From DASWJZ01 sp963805325 (GTDB lineage Bacteria; Pseudomonadota; Alphaproteobacteria; Rhizobiales; Afifellaceae), in NCBI GenBank assembly GCA_963805325.1, contig CAWDTS010000001.1, positions 558,001-622,000 on the forward strand: a stretch of DNA of 64,000 nucleotides. The letters are read 5' to 3'. The notes beneath the pieces were generated by a model. The model had not been told where the DNA came from. It was given only the letters and a program-made list of their open reading frames with translations, and searched no databases. The first letter of the stretch is position 1; every line of letters begins with the position of its first letter. This document shows positions 8,580-17,300 of the stretch, in pieces. The position numbers were made by a program, and so were the translations under genes.

Positions 8580-9629
8580 ATGGCCAACAACTACCCGAAA
8601 CTGCACAACGCCATGTGGCCCGGCATCGTCGGCAAGGGCTCGGGCGACGGCGAGCCGATCATTCCGCTCGACACGCTGCTGAAGCTCACGCGCGATGCGC
8701 GCGGACCGAACGGCGAGAAGTTCGACGGCGTCGATCTGTTCATCGTGGCGCCGCATTTCGACATCGATTCCGACAAGGACGCGGTGAAGAAGATGGCCGA
8801 CCACATCGCCTCCTATGGCCTCAAGGTCGGCTCCTTCGTCGCGCCGATCTGGGGCGGCGCCGGCGGCGGCTCGGCCATGGGCACGGCCGACGAGCGCAAG
8901 ACGTTCGTCTCGCAGGTCAGGAAGGCGTGCGCCATCGGCCAGGAGATGCGCAAGCTCGGCATCCGCCCGACCGGCGGTGTGCGGATCGATTCCTCGACCA
9001 GCGTCGAAGCCTGGGACAAGAACCCGAAGGAAGGCACGAAGCTCATTGCCGAGACGTTTCGCGAAGCGGGCAAGGTCGCGCAGGATTACGACGAGTTCCT
9101 CGTCGCGGAGGGCGAGATCTGTTGGGGCGGCATGCATTCGTGGCGGGAGAACGTGAACCTGCTTGAGACGGTGGGGATGCCCGGCGTCGTCGGCTATCAG
9201 GCCGACATGGCGCATTCGATGCTCTTCGTCCTCGGCGCCAACGCGGAAAAAGACCGCATCCTTCCGAAGGACTACGACTGGAACGACAAGGGCGCGCTCG
9301 ACGCGGCCTACCACAAGGTCGCCGATGCGCTGCGGCCATGGACCTATGACTTCCACGTCGCGCAGAACGACGGCTCGACCTTCGGCTCCGGCGACCATGA
9401 GAAGACCGGCCGCCACTGCCAGGTTACCGATCCGAACGGCAAGCTCGATATCGCCAAGCACGCCGGCTACTGGCTGCGCGACGAGAAGGGCGCGCTGACG
9501 AAGACAATGCGCCACATCTGCTGGGACGGCTGCATGTTCCCCAACAGCGTGATGGAAAGCCAGGAGACGTGGAACGCCGTACTCGGCGCGATGATCAAGG
9601 TGCGCGACGCACACGGTTGGAGCGAGTAG
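8580..9629 (+). CDS. Sugar phosphate isomerase/epimerase-like TIM-barrel protein
   Basis: A 349-residue protein. Start ATG 8580 (MANNYPKLHNAMWPGIVGKG) has GGAGG directly upstream; the longer frame runs back into the palindromic repeat and is rejected. The organisation resembles xylose-isomerase-like TIM barrels (AP-endonuclease family 2 type). Conserved acidic and His residues at strand ends include FIVAPHFDID, FLVAEGEICWGGMHSW, GYQADMAHSM and DFHVAQNDG. Such proteins isomerise or epimerise keto sugars with a divalent metal. It sits between the cupin and the Gfo/Idh/MocA oxidoreductase, a frequent pairing in inositol- and rare-sugar-degradation operons. Confidence 0.75.
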   Translation: MANNYPKLHNAMWPGIVGKGSGDGEPIIPLDTLLKLTRDARGPNGEKFDGVDLFIVAPHFDIDSDKDAVKKMADHIASYGLKVGSFVAPIWGGAGGGSAMGTADERKTFVSQVRKACAIGQEMRKLGIRPTGGVRIDSSTSVEAWDKNPKEGTKLIAETFREAGKVAQDYDEFLVAEGEICWGGMHSWRENVNLLETVGMPGVVGYQADMAHSMLFVLGANAEKDRILPKDYDWNDKGALDAAYHKVADALRPWTYDFHVAQNDGSTFGSGDHEKTGRHCQVTDPNGKLDIAKHAGYWLRDEKGALTKTMRHICWDGCMFPNSVMESQETWNAVLGAMIKVRDAHGWSE

Positions 9630-9647
9630 CGGAGCCGCCTCTACCAC

Positions 9648-9764
9648 CCTCATCCTGAGGTGCGGGCCGACCTAGTCGGGCCGCCTCGAAGGAGGTTCCG
9701 GAAGGCGCTGGGACGACGCGATGCGTGCTCCGAGGCTCGCTTCGCTCGCACCTCAGCATGAGGG
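9648..9764. repeat. Palindromic intergenic repeat, family B (copy 1)
   Basis: The outer arms CCCTCATCCTGAGGTGCG (9648-9665) and CGCACCTCAGCATGAGGG (9747-9764) are near-perfect reverse complements. The inner segment holds GCCTCGAAGGA and CCGAGGCTCGC blocks. The element lies between the isomerase and oxidoreductase genes. A second copy with the same arms, 119 bp long, lies inside the PHP-UvrD gene at 15273-15391. Confidence 0.75.
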
Positions 9765-9805
9765 AAGGAGGGAGCGCTCCAAGAAACGGGCGGGAGAGGA
9801 ACTCA

Positions 9806-10944
9806 ATGGCGAAGAAGAAACTGAACATCGGCATGGTCGGCTACGGCTTCATGGGCCGTGCGCATTCGAACGCCTGGCGGCGGGCGCCGAATTTCTTCGA
9901 TACCGGCTACGAGCCGGTGCTGAAGGCGGTCGCCGCGCGCGACAAGACGAAGGCGCAGGCCTTCGCCGACATGTGGGGCTACGAGTCGGTCGAGACGGAC
10001 TGGCGAAGCTCATCGAACGCAAGGACATCGACGCAATCGACATCTGCGTGCCGAACGATCTGCATGCTGAGATCGCCATCGCCGCGGCGAAGGCGAAGAA
10101 GATGATCCTCTGCGAGAAGCCGCTGGCGCGCGACGCCAAGGAAGCGCTGCCGATGGTGCGCGCGGTGGAGCGCGCCGGCGTGCCGAACACGGTCTGGTAC
10201 AATTACCGGCGCATCCCAGCAGTGACGCTGATCAAGCAGATCGTGGACGAGGGCAAGCTCGGCAAGATCTTCCACTACCGCGCCAGCTTCCTGCAGGACT
10301 GGACGATTTCTCCGGACGTGCCGCAGGGCGGCGCGGGCACCTGGCGGCTCGACGTGAAGGCGGCGGGGTCCGGCGTCACCGGCGACCTTCTGGCCCACTG
10401 CATCGACACGGCGATCTGGATCAACGGCAGCATTTCAAAGGTTTCGGCAATGACCGAAACCTTTGTCAAAGAGCGCAAGAACGCGCTGACCGGCAAGACA
10501 CAGAAGGTCGGCATCGACGACGCGGCGGCGGTGCTCGCGCGGTATTCCAACGGGTCGATGGGCACATTCGAATCGACGCGCTACGCGCGCGGCCACAAGG
10601 CGCTCTACACGCTGGAGATCAACGGCGAGCACGGTTCCTTCATGTGGGACCTGCACGACCTGAACCATCTCAAATGGTTCGACCATTCCAAAGAAGGGCG
10701 CCTTCGGGGATGGACCGACGTCCTCGTCACCGACGGCGAGCATCCCTATCTCGGGAAATGGTGGGTGCCGGGCCTGACCGTCGGCTACGAGCATTCCTTC
10801 GTGCACCAAGCGGCGGATTTCCTCGAAGGATTGAAGACCGGCAGGCCCTGCTCGCCGACCTTCCGCGAGGCGCTGGAGACAACCAAGGTCTGCGACGCGA
10901 TCCTGAAGTCCGGCAAAACCGGCAAATGGGAGGGCATTCGCTAG
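9806..10944 (+). pseudogene. Gfo/Idh/MocA-family NAD(P)-dependent sugar oxidoreductase, frameshifted
   Basis: The N-terminal Rossmann part starts at ATG 9806 with LNIGMVGYGFMGRAHSNAW (the G-x-G-x-x-G nucleotide loop) and runs to GYESVETDW. At about 10003-10006 one base appears to be missing, and the protein continues in another frame as KLIERKDIDAIDICVPN. The EKPLA motif follows (CEKPLARDAKEAL), which carries the catalytic Lys of the family, then the C-terminal substrate domain to TAG 10942-10944. Restoring one base gives about 379 residues, the normal length. Members oxidise or reduce a sugar, inositol or related alcohol. It is the last gene of the divergent catabolic operon. The break may be an assembly error. 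Confidence 0.85.
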
Positions 10945-10998
10945 CTGATCTTCGCGTGCGCGTTCCGGGCGATCGCCCGGAACGCCGTTGTCGCAGTC

Positions 10999-11271
10999 TC
11001 AGGTCGCGGTTGCCGGATCGATCACCGCTTTCACCTCGGTGATGATGTTGGCGGGGAAGCCTGAGAGCCGCGCGTGCTCGCGGATCGCGGCTTCGTCCTC
11101 CGCAAGGTAGATGCAGAAGGTCTTGTCGTCCGCGACATAGCTCTGCTGCCACTGGACCCGAGGGCTCAGCTTGGCCAGCGCATCGTTGGACTTGTGGGCG
11201 ATACCGCTGAAGCCGCGCTGGTCGTTCTGGCCGACCCCCGCGACGCTGCGCTCAATCACGAATTTCCTCAT
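10999..11271 (-). CDS. DUF4242-family small protein
   Basis: A 90-residue protein, MRKFVIERSV..., with IAHKSNDALAKL, VQWQQSYVADDKTFCIYLA and AIREHARLSGFPANII. This pattern (a ferredoxin-like fold with a Tyr-Val-x-x-Asp-Lys-x-Phe-Cys core and a late His/Gly-Phe-Pro) fits DUF4242, whose characterised relatives bind nickel. It diverges from the GlxA-like regulator at 11346, with about 75 bp between the two starts. The physiological role is unknown. Confidence 0.7.
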   Translation of the reverse strand: MRKFVIERSVAGVGQNDQRGFSGIAHKSNDALAKLSPRVQWQQSYVADDKTFCIYLAEDEAAIREHARLSGFPANIITEVKAVIDPATAT

Positions 11272-11345
11272 CGCATTGTTCTCCAGTTGACTTCCGCCCT
11301 GCGCGCATCAAGCCGGATTTCGCCCAAATCCGGCGAGTGTCGAAA

Positions 11346-12384
11346 ATGTCATTTTACGGGGGCGTTCCCGCCATGCTCGTTACGCCCATGATCGACGTCA
11401 CAATTCTTTACGCGCCGGACGGCTCCGTCTCCTCGTCAATCGCGCCGCTCGAGGTCTTCTACGCCGCGGGCACACGCTGGAACCTTTGCGTGAGCTCCGA
11501 TCCGGAGCCACGATTCCGGGTGACGACCGTCTCGGTCGACGGAAAACCCGTCGTCGGCGGCGCCGGCGTGCGGGTCATTCCCGACAGGCCGGTGAGCCGC
11601 GATCAAGCACACCAATCTCGTGCTGATCCCCTCCGGCGGCACCGACCTCGATCTCCTGATCAAGAAGAGCGCGCCGATCATCCCGTGGCTGCGCGAGATG
11701 CATGACAAGGGCGCGCTCATCGCCGGCGTTTGCACCGGCGTCGCGATCCTCGCCGAAGCGGGACTGCTCGAAGGGCGGCGCGCAACCACGCATTGGGCCG
11801 TGGCGGATCAATATCGGGAGCGCTATCCGAACGTCGATTGGCAGCCGCAGCTCCTCGTCACCGAGGACCGTGGCGTTCTGTGTGGCGGCGGGGTCTACGC
11901 CTCCATCGATCTGTCGCTCTACATCGTCGAAAAGCTCTGCGGGCGCGACGTCGCAATCGGATGCGCAAAGTCGCTCGTCCTGCAGATGCCGCGCACCTAT
12001 CAGACGGGATTCTCCCTGGTTCCGTACGGAACGGACCACGCCGATGCGGTCATCCGCCGCGCGGAAGACTGGCTGCACAATCATTTTCCCGACGACATCG
12101 ATATCGACCGGCTGGCGGCGGAGATGGCGCTTACGCCGCGCACCTTCCTGCGCCGCTTCAAGGCGGCGACGGGCGAGACGCCGCTTGCCTATCTCCAGCG
12201 CATCCGCATCGACGCCGCCAAGCGGATGCTCGAGGAGGACCGTCTGACAATCCAGGAAGTGGGCCTCGCGGTCGGCTACGAAGACGCCGCCTTCTTCCGC
12301 GACCTCTTCAAGCGCCACGCCAGCCTGACGCCCGGCGCCTATCGCGAGCGCTACGGGCGAACCATTCACTCCACCGCCGCCTGA
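11346..12384 (+). pseudogene. GlxA-like AraC-family regulator (DJ-1/PfpI + HTH), frameshifted
   Basis: The N-terminal half begins with MIDVTILYAPDG and has APLEVFYAAG, the DJ-1/PfpI-like domain. At 11597-11598 one extra C shifts the frame; without it the sequence reads through as SAIKHTNLVLIPSGG. The continuing frame has the nucleophile-elbow region GALIAGVCTGVAILAEAGLL. The C-terminal AraC double HTH follows (IDRLAAEMALTPRTFLRRF and LTIQEVGLAVGYEDAAFFR, then FKRH), ending at 12384. Start choice is uncertain among GTG 11337, ATG 11346 and ATG 11373. Family members control amine, amino-acid or carnitine catabolism. The 3' end overlaps the ltrA stop codon on the other strand. Confidence 0.82.
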
Positions 12385-13559
12385 CGCCCGTGAACTGCGC
12401 GCAGCGTCAACGTCTCCCAGGTGGCGACGATGACGAGCACGCCTGAAGCCGCGGCGCCGAGGAGGAGCGGCGTCAGGTGCTCCGCGGCGGGAGCGAGCGC
12501 GGCGAGCGCCGCAAAGCCGATGAGATGCGAGAGCGGCTGCCAGCGGACGACGCTCCTCTTGAAGAGGATGCTGCCAAGGAGGTAGATCGCCGGCCCGCCG
12601 AGCACGGCGGCGGCGGTCGCCGTCTCTACGTGACCGGAGGGATGCGCCAGCATCAGCTCGTCACCGACCGCGACGACGATGATGCCGGCGACGATCAGGA
12701 TGTGCAGGTAGGTGTACGCGAGGCGCGCGACCCGCCCCGGATCGGCGGACTGGGCGATGTAGCGGCTCGCCTTCTCCGCGCCGATGTTGAAATAGATCCA
12801 CCACATCGCCACGGAGCCGACAAAGGCACTGATGAAGGCGGCAAGCGTCTCCGGCGTCCAAGCAAGCTCGGCAAAAGTCGCGCCGCTGACGAGAATCGAC
12901 TCGCCAAGCGCGATGATGACGAAGAGGCCGCAGCGCTCCGCGAGGTGCTCGCCGGAGATATCCCAGTCGGCCGTCGTCGAGCGGCCGAGGCCGGGCACGA
13001 AAAAGCCGGCCGAGGGCGAGACGTATTCGATGGCAAGAGCGACAAGCCAAAGCGCGAGACGAAGCTCGTCCCCCGCGACGCCGCCAGCGATCCAGAATAT
13101 TCCCGCCGCGGCGAGCCAGATCGTGATGCGCTGGAAATTCCGAAAGTTGCCTGCGCTGTGGTCCTTCAGCGCCCACAGCATGAAGACCGAGCGGCCAACC
13201 TGCATGACGACGTAGGCGACGGCGAATATCAGACCTGATTGTTCGAAGGCCGACGGTATCGAAGTCGAGAGGATGAGCCCGGCGAACATCAGCGCGTAGA
13301 GCAGGAGCCTGACCGGCGTCTTCTGCGGGTCGAGCCAGTTGGTCACCCAGGATGTAAAGACCCAGACCCACCAGACGGCGAAGAGCAGCATGGTCGTGTG
13401 GAGAAGGCCGGTGGCCGACAGATCGTGCAGCAATCCGTGGGAGAGCTGCGTGATGGCGAAAACGAAGACGAGATCGAAGAACAGCTCGACGAAGGTGACA
13501 CGGCCGTCCTCGTGCGAGCGGCGTGAGCGGAGCAGGCTGGTGCGGGCGGCGTGGACCAT
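12366..13559 (-). CDS. ltrA: Low temperature requirement protein A (LtrA) family membrane protein
   Basis: A 397-residue polytopic membrane protein. The N-terminal signature VTFVELFFDLVFVFAITQLS (residues about 21-40) is diagnostic of the LtrA family, and about ten hydrophobic helices follow. Other conserved blocks are RCGLFVIIALGESILVSG and GSVAMWWIYFNIGAEKASRY. The original Listeria gene was named for growth at low temperature, but its biochemical activity is unknown. Its 3' end overlaps the end of the convergent GlxA-like gene by 19 bp. The gene starts 17 bp downstream of the PHP-UvrD stop, so co-transcription is likely. Confidence 0.88.
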   Translation of the reverse strand: MVHAARTSLLRSRRSHEDGRVTFVELFFDLVFVFAITQLSHGLLHDLSATGLLHTTMLLFAVWWVWVFTSWVTNWLDPQKTPVRLLLYALMFAGLILSTSIPSAFEQSGLIFAVAYVVMQVGRSVFMLWALKDHSAGNFRNFQRITIWLAAAGIFWIAGGVAGDELRLALWLVALAIEYVSPSAGFFVPGLGRSTTADWDISGEHLAERCGLFVIIALGESILVSGATFAELAWTPETLAAFISAFVGSVAMWWIYFNIGAEKASRYIAQSADPGRVARLAYTYLHILIVAGIIVVAVGDELMLAHPSGHVETATAAAVLGGPAIYLLGSILFKRSVVRWQPLSHLIGFAALAALAPAAEHLTPLLLGAAASGVLVIVATWETLTLRAVHGRQAAVE

Positions 13560-13576
13560 CTTCCGCCGACCTTAGC

Positions 13577-16500
13577 TCAAAACAGCGAAAGCTGCGCCAG
13601 CTCCGGCCTTCTGCGCGGCAGCGTCTTGGGCTGGTCGCGCAGAAGCTCGGCCTCGATGTCCTTGAGGAAGGGGGAAGCCTCAAGCCGACGACCGCGCTTG
13701 CCGCGCCAAGACCGCTCCTCGGCGCGGGTCAGGAAGAGCCGGTCCTTGGCGCGCGTCATCGCGACATAGAAGAGCCGACGCTCCTCCGCGAGGGTCGCCT
13801 CGTCCGCGGCTCCGAAGCGGAGCGGCGCGATGCCGTCCTCCAGCCCGACGACGAAGACGACCGCGAATTCCAGCCCCTTCGCCGCGTGCATTGTGAGAAG
13901 CGCGACGCGGTCGGCACGCGCGTCGAAGAAGTCGGACTCGTCGGCGAGCGCGAGCGCTTCCGCGAAGCGCGCCCGGTCGTTGCCGCATCGGTCGGCGAGC
14001 TGGGTCAGCCAGCGAAGCGGCTCGCTCGTGTCGCCCGCCGCCGAGCTTGCGGCTTCGCGCAGCGCATCGGCGAGCGGTGCGTCCGGCGCGGTGTCGAGCG
14101 AAGAAAGCAGCGCGCGAACCGCCTCGTTGTGGAGCAGCGGGCGGCGAGCGCCCGTCGCGAAGGGCATGCCGGAGCGCCGGAACGCCTCGACCAGCGCGGC
14201 GGACTGCGCTTCGGTGCGGTAGAGCACCGCGATATCGCCGAAGGCGACGCCCTTCTCCGCCGCCGCCCGGCCGCGGCCGCTGTCGATGGAGAAGAAGCTA
14301 TGGCCGCCGAGCAGGCCCTCGATCTCCTTCACCACGAATTCCGCCTCGGCGCGCTCGGTCGGCGCGGCGTGGATGGCAATGCGGTCGTGTATCTCGCGCA
14401 CGATCTCGGCCAGATTCGGCTCGGCATTCGTCGCGATCACCTGCGACGCCGCCTGCACGATGGTGCCGCTCGAACGGTAGTTGCGGCGCAGCCTGAGCGT
14501 CGTCGCGGCTGGATAGTCCTCTTGAAAGCGCGCGAAGGACGAAGCGTCGGCGCCGCGGAAGCCGTAGATCGCCTGGTCCGGATCGCCGATGACGCAAATG
14601 TCCTTCGGCGCGACGAGGCGCAGCAGCCGGTATTGCGCCTCGTCGAGATCCTGGAACTCGTCCACGCAGAGCGCGCGGACCCTGCGGCGCAGGCGCGCGG
14701 CGATCTCGGCGTCGCGCTGAAGCGCCTCGGCCGCGAGTAGGACGAGATCGTCGAAATCGACCCAATTGCGGGTCGTCATCAACGTGGAATAGGCGGCGAT
14801 CGCCGTCGCCAGCTTCTCGTCGAGCGCCTGCGATCCGCCCCGCTTCACCTTGGAGATGCGGCGGAGAAGCGTCGCCGCCTTGCTCTCCGTGACGTCGAGC
14901 AGCTCGGCGAGCTCCTTCGTCCGCTCCGTGTCGCCGGCGATGACGAAGCCGGGATCGAGACGCGCGGCGCGCGGCTTCTCGCGGAGGATCGAGAGGCCGA
15001 GCGAATGGAAGGTGTGGACGGGTATCTGCTCCGCCTGCTGCGGCAGGAGATGCTTCAGCCGCTCGCGCATTTCCGCGGCGGCGCGGCGGGTAAAGGTGAT
15101 CGCGAGGCAGTTCTCGGCCGGCACGCCGCGCTCGGCAACGAGGTGCGCGATCCGGTGCGTCAGCATCCGCGTCTTGCCGGAGCCGGGTCCGGCGATCACG
15201 ATCAGCGGACCTTCGGCACTCGCGGCGCCGCGCTGGTGGTCGTCGAGGGCGGAGAGGATGGTTGAATACACGCCCTCATCCTGAGGTGCGGGACCGGCGG
15301 AGCCGGAACCGCCTCGAAGGATCGGATCGAGGGCGCCTTCGTCGCCAGTCCGCCCCTTCGAGGCTCGCTCCGCTCGCACCTCAGGATGAGGCGGACTGGG
15401 TGTCGATGCGTCGAAAGGTGGCTTTCCCTCCTCCCCCGCCCTTCGTGGCGCGGTCGGTGCATCAAACAGCAGCGCGCCGGTCTTGCGCTGCTCCAGTTCG
15501 CCCGGCTCAAAAAGCCGGATCACGCCATATTCGCCGTCATAGCCCGCCTCGCGGATCACCTTGCCGGCGCGAAGCCGCGAGACCGCCTCGGCAAGGAGCG
15601 GCGATCCGGCGCGTTCGATCGCGTCGATCGGCGTCGTCTCCAGGATCTGAAGCTCCGGGCCGAGCCTCGCGAGTGCGTGGTCGTAGCTCTCGGCGACGCG
15701 CTTCGACGATGGGCCGACTCCCAGCATCTCGCCGATGATCTCCGGCAACGGCACGAGGCTTTTCACCTCGCCCGCGGTCGGCGGCGGTGTCGGCGCGTCG
15801 CGGTCGGCGAGCGTGTCGACGCGGTGCTCCACCCCAATCGTCAGTGCGCCGCCGCAGACCGGGCAGCGGCCGCCGTTCGCGATCGTCTCTTTCGGGGTGA
15901 GGCGTACACCGCATTTCCGATGTCCGTCGGCGTGGTACTTCCCCTCCTCCGGAAAGAATTCCACGGTGCCGCCATAGCCCTCGCCGAATTCGAGCGCGCG
16001 GCGGAGCGAAAAATAATCCGGCGCGCAGTCGAAGAACGTCGCCTCGCGTCCGAGCTTGCCGGGCGAATGCGCGTCGGAATTCGAGGTCAGGCGATAGCGG
16101 TCGAGAAACGAGATGCGCCAGTTCATCGCCGGGTCGGAGGAAAGGCCGGTCTCGACCGCGAAGATTTCTCCGCCGAGATCGCCATAGCACTCGGCGATGG
16201 AATCGAAGCCGGACTGCGATCCGAGCGCCGCGAACCACGGCGTCCAGATATGCGCCGGCACGAGATAGGCGTCCGGCCCGCTTTCGAGCGCGGTCTCAAG
16301 CAGGTTGCGGGAATCGAGCCCGAGAATCGGGCGGCCGTCGGACGCGATGTTGCCGATCGAGGCGAGCTTCGCGGCAAGCTTGTCGACGGTCGCAAAGTCC
16401 GGCGCGTAGATCAGGTGGTGGATCTTCCGCGTCTTTTCGCCCTTCTTGTAAATGGTGGAGATCTCGGTCGCGAGCATGAAGGACGGGAGCGCGCGGCACG

Positions 16501-16741
16501 AGGGCGGAAGCTTCGCCGCCACCTCCGCCTCGATCTCCGGCTTCAGGCGGAAGAGCCCCGGCGCGGCGGGGACGAGCTTCTCCTTCAGCTCCTGAAGCCA
16601 AACCGGGTGCACGCAGTCGCCGGTCGCGACGACGGCGATGCCCTTTCGCGCGCCCCAGAAGGCCAGATGTTCGAGATCGAGGTCGCGGCTCGTCGCGCGC
16701 GAGTATTTGGAGTGGACGTGGAGGTCGGCGTGGAAGCGCAT
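13577..16741 (-). CDS. PHP-domain / UvrD-like helicase fusion
   Basis: A 1054-residue protein. Residues 1-250 form a PHP-type metal-dependent phosphoesterase domain (HADLHVHSKYS at the N-terminus, SNSDAHSPGKLGREAT later). A zinc-ribbon-like segment follows (CGVRLTPKE, CPVCGG). From about residue 500 there is a superfamily 1A helicase: Walker A AGPGSGKTRML (about 514), AITFTRRAAAEMRERL, Walker B CVDEFQDLDEAQYRLL, GDPDQAIYGFRGA, LRRNYRSS and LTMHAAKGLEF. The PHP part is the kind found in stand-alone putative nucleases, so this may be a combined nuclease-helicase for DNA repair. Residues 451-490 are encoded by a palindromic repeat (see 15273-15391) and look like an unstructured linker. Confidence 0.88.
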   Translation of the reverse strand: MRFHADLHVHSKYSRATSRDLDLEHLAFWGARKGIAVVATGDCVHPVWLQELKEKLVPAAPGLFRLKPEIEAEVAAKLPPSCRALPSFMLATEISTIYKKGEKTRKIHHLIYAPDFATVDKLAAKLASIGNIASDGRPILGLDSRNLLETALESGPDAYLVPAHIWTPWFAALGSQSGFDSIAECYGDLGGEIFAVETGLSSDPAMNWRISFLDRYRLTSNSDAHSPGKLGREATFFDCAPDYFSLRRALEFGEGYGGTVEFFPEEGKYHADGHRKCGVRLTPKETIANGGRCPVCGGALTIGVEHRVDTLADRDAPTPPPTAGEVKSLVPLPEIIGEMLGVGPSSKRVAESYDHALARLGPELQILETTPIDAIERAGSPLLAEAVSRLRAGKVIREAGYDGEYGVIRLFEPGELEQRKTGALLFDAPTAPRRAGEEGKPPFDASTPSPPHPEVRAERASKGRTGDEGALDPILRGGSGSAGPAPQDEGVYSTILSALDDHQRGAASAEGPLIVIAGPGSGKTRMLTHRIAHLVAERGVPAENCLAITFTRRAAAEMRERLKHLLPQQAEQIPVHTFHSLGLSILREKPRAARLDPGFVIAGDTERTKELAELLDVTESKAATLLRRISKVKRGGSQALDEKLATAIAAYSTLMTTRNWVDFDDLVLLAAEALQRDAEIAARLRRRVRALCVDEFQDLDEAQYRLLRLVAPKDICVIGDPDQAIYGFRGADASSFARFQEDYPAATTLRLRRNYRSSGTIVQAASQVIATNAEPNLAEIVREIHDRIAIHAAPTERAEAEFVVKEIEGLLGGHSFFSIDSGRGRAAAEKGVAFGDIAVLYRTEAQSAALVEAFRRSGMPFATGARRPLLHNEAVRALLSSLDTAPDAPLADALREAASSAAGDTSEPLRWLTQLADRCGNDRARFAEALALADESDFFDARADRVALLTMHAAKGLEFAVVFVVGLEDGIAPLRFGAADEATLAEERRLFYVAMTRAKDRLFLTRAEERSWRGKRGRRLEASPFLKDIEAELLRDQPKTLPRRRPELAQLSLF
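15273..15391. repeat. Palindromic repeat, family B (copy 2), inside the PHP-UvrD gene
   Basis: CCCTCATCCTGAGGTGCG (15273-15290) pairs with CGCACCTCAGGATGAGG (15375-15391), the same outer arms as the intergenic copy at 9648-9764. In the minus-strand gene it is translated in frame as a linker that includes HPEVRAERASKG and SAGPAPQDEG. It sits between the zinc-ribbon/PHP half and the helicase half. It keeps the frame open, so the protein has tolerated the insertion. Confidence 0.75.
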
Positions 16742-16855
16742 CTCGGCCCTCCGCTTGGTCTTATCTCTCTAGACGATTTGGATCGCGCTTTCGGGAGCCA
16801 CGCCGTGCGCCCTGTGGAAAAGAGGGGACAAGCCATTCACGGCCCGGCGATGCGC

Positions 16856-17269
16856 CTATGGCTTTGTGTCGAGGTTCTGTCGGAAGGCCCTGCCGACAAG
16901 CCAGAGCGGCACGAGGAAGAAGACCGCCTCGACGAGAAGGATCGGCCAGTAGGCAAGCGTGCCGAGCCAGATCATGACTACGGCGAAGAAGAGCGCCGCG
17001 AGCTTGCGCGCGAAGAGTGCCGAGGCGAGGAGCAGAGGGTTGCGCAGCGGATTCAGCCCTGCCTGCACGTAGGTCATCCCAAGCGCAATCGAGCTGACGC
17101 CGGCGAAGCGGACAAAGATTTGCGGGTCGGGCTCCAGCGGAAAGCCGATGAGCTCGAAATAGCGGGTCGGCGCAAAGATCAGCAGCAGGCCATTCACGAC
17201 GTTAACGGCGACGCCGATCAGGATGACTCGTCCGAGCCATTTTCCGTATCTGCCGGTGGCGCCAATCAT
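16856..17269 (-). CDS. Small four-helix membrane protein of oxylipin-like cluster 1
   Basis: A 137-residue hydrophobic protein with about four predicted helices (residues about 13-31, 49-66, 78-104 and 109-127). The short loops include a FAPTRYFELIGFPLEPDPQ segment. The start is ATG 17269. It lies 31 bp downstream of the di-heme cytochrome gene in the same direction, so it is probably the last gene of that operon. No counterpart is seen in the second cluster. I do not recognise a characterised family; a membrane anchor or electron-transfer partner for the cytochrome is possible. Confidence 0.6.
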   Translation of the reverse strand: MIGATGRYGKWLGRVILIGVAVNVVNGLLLIFAPTRYFELIGFPLEPDPQIFVRFAGVSSIALGMTYVQAGLNPLRNPLLLASALFARKLAALFFAVVMIWLGTLAYWPILLVEAVFFLVPLWLVGRAFRQNLDTKP

Positions 17270-17300
17270 CGCCTTCTCCCTTGTCTGTCGTCAGGCGCGG

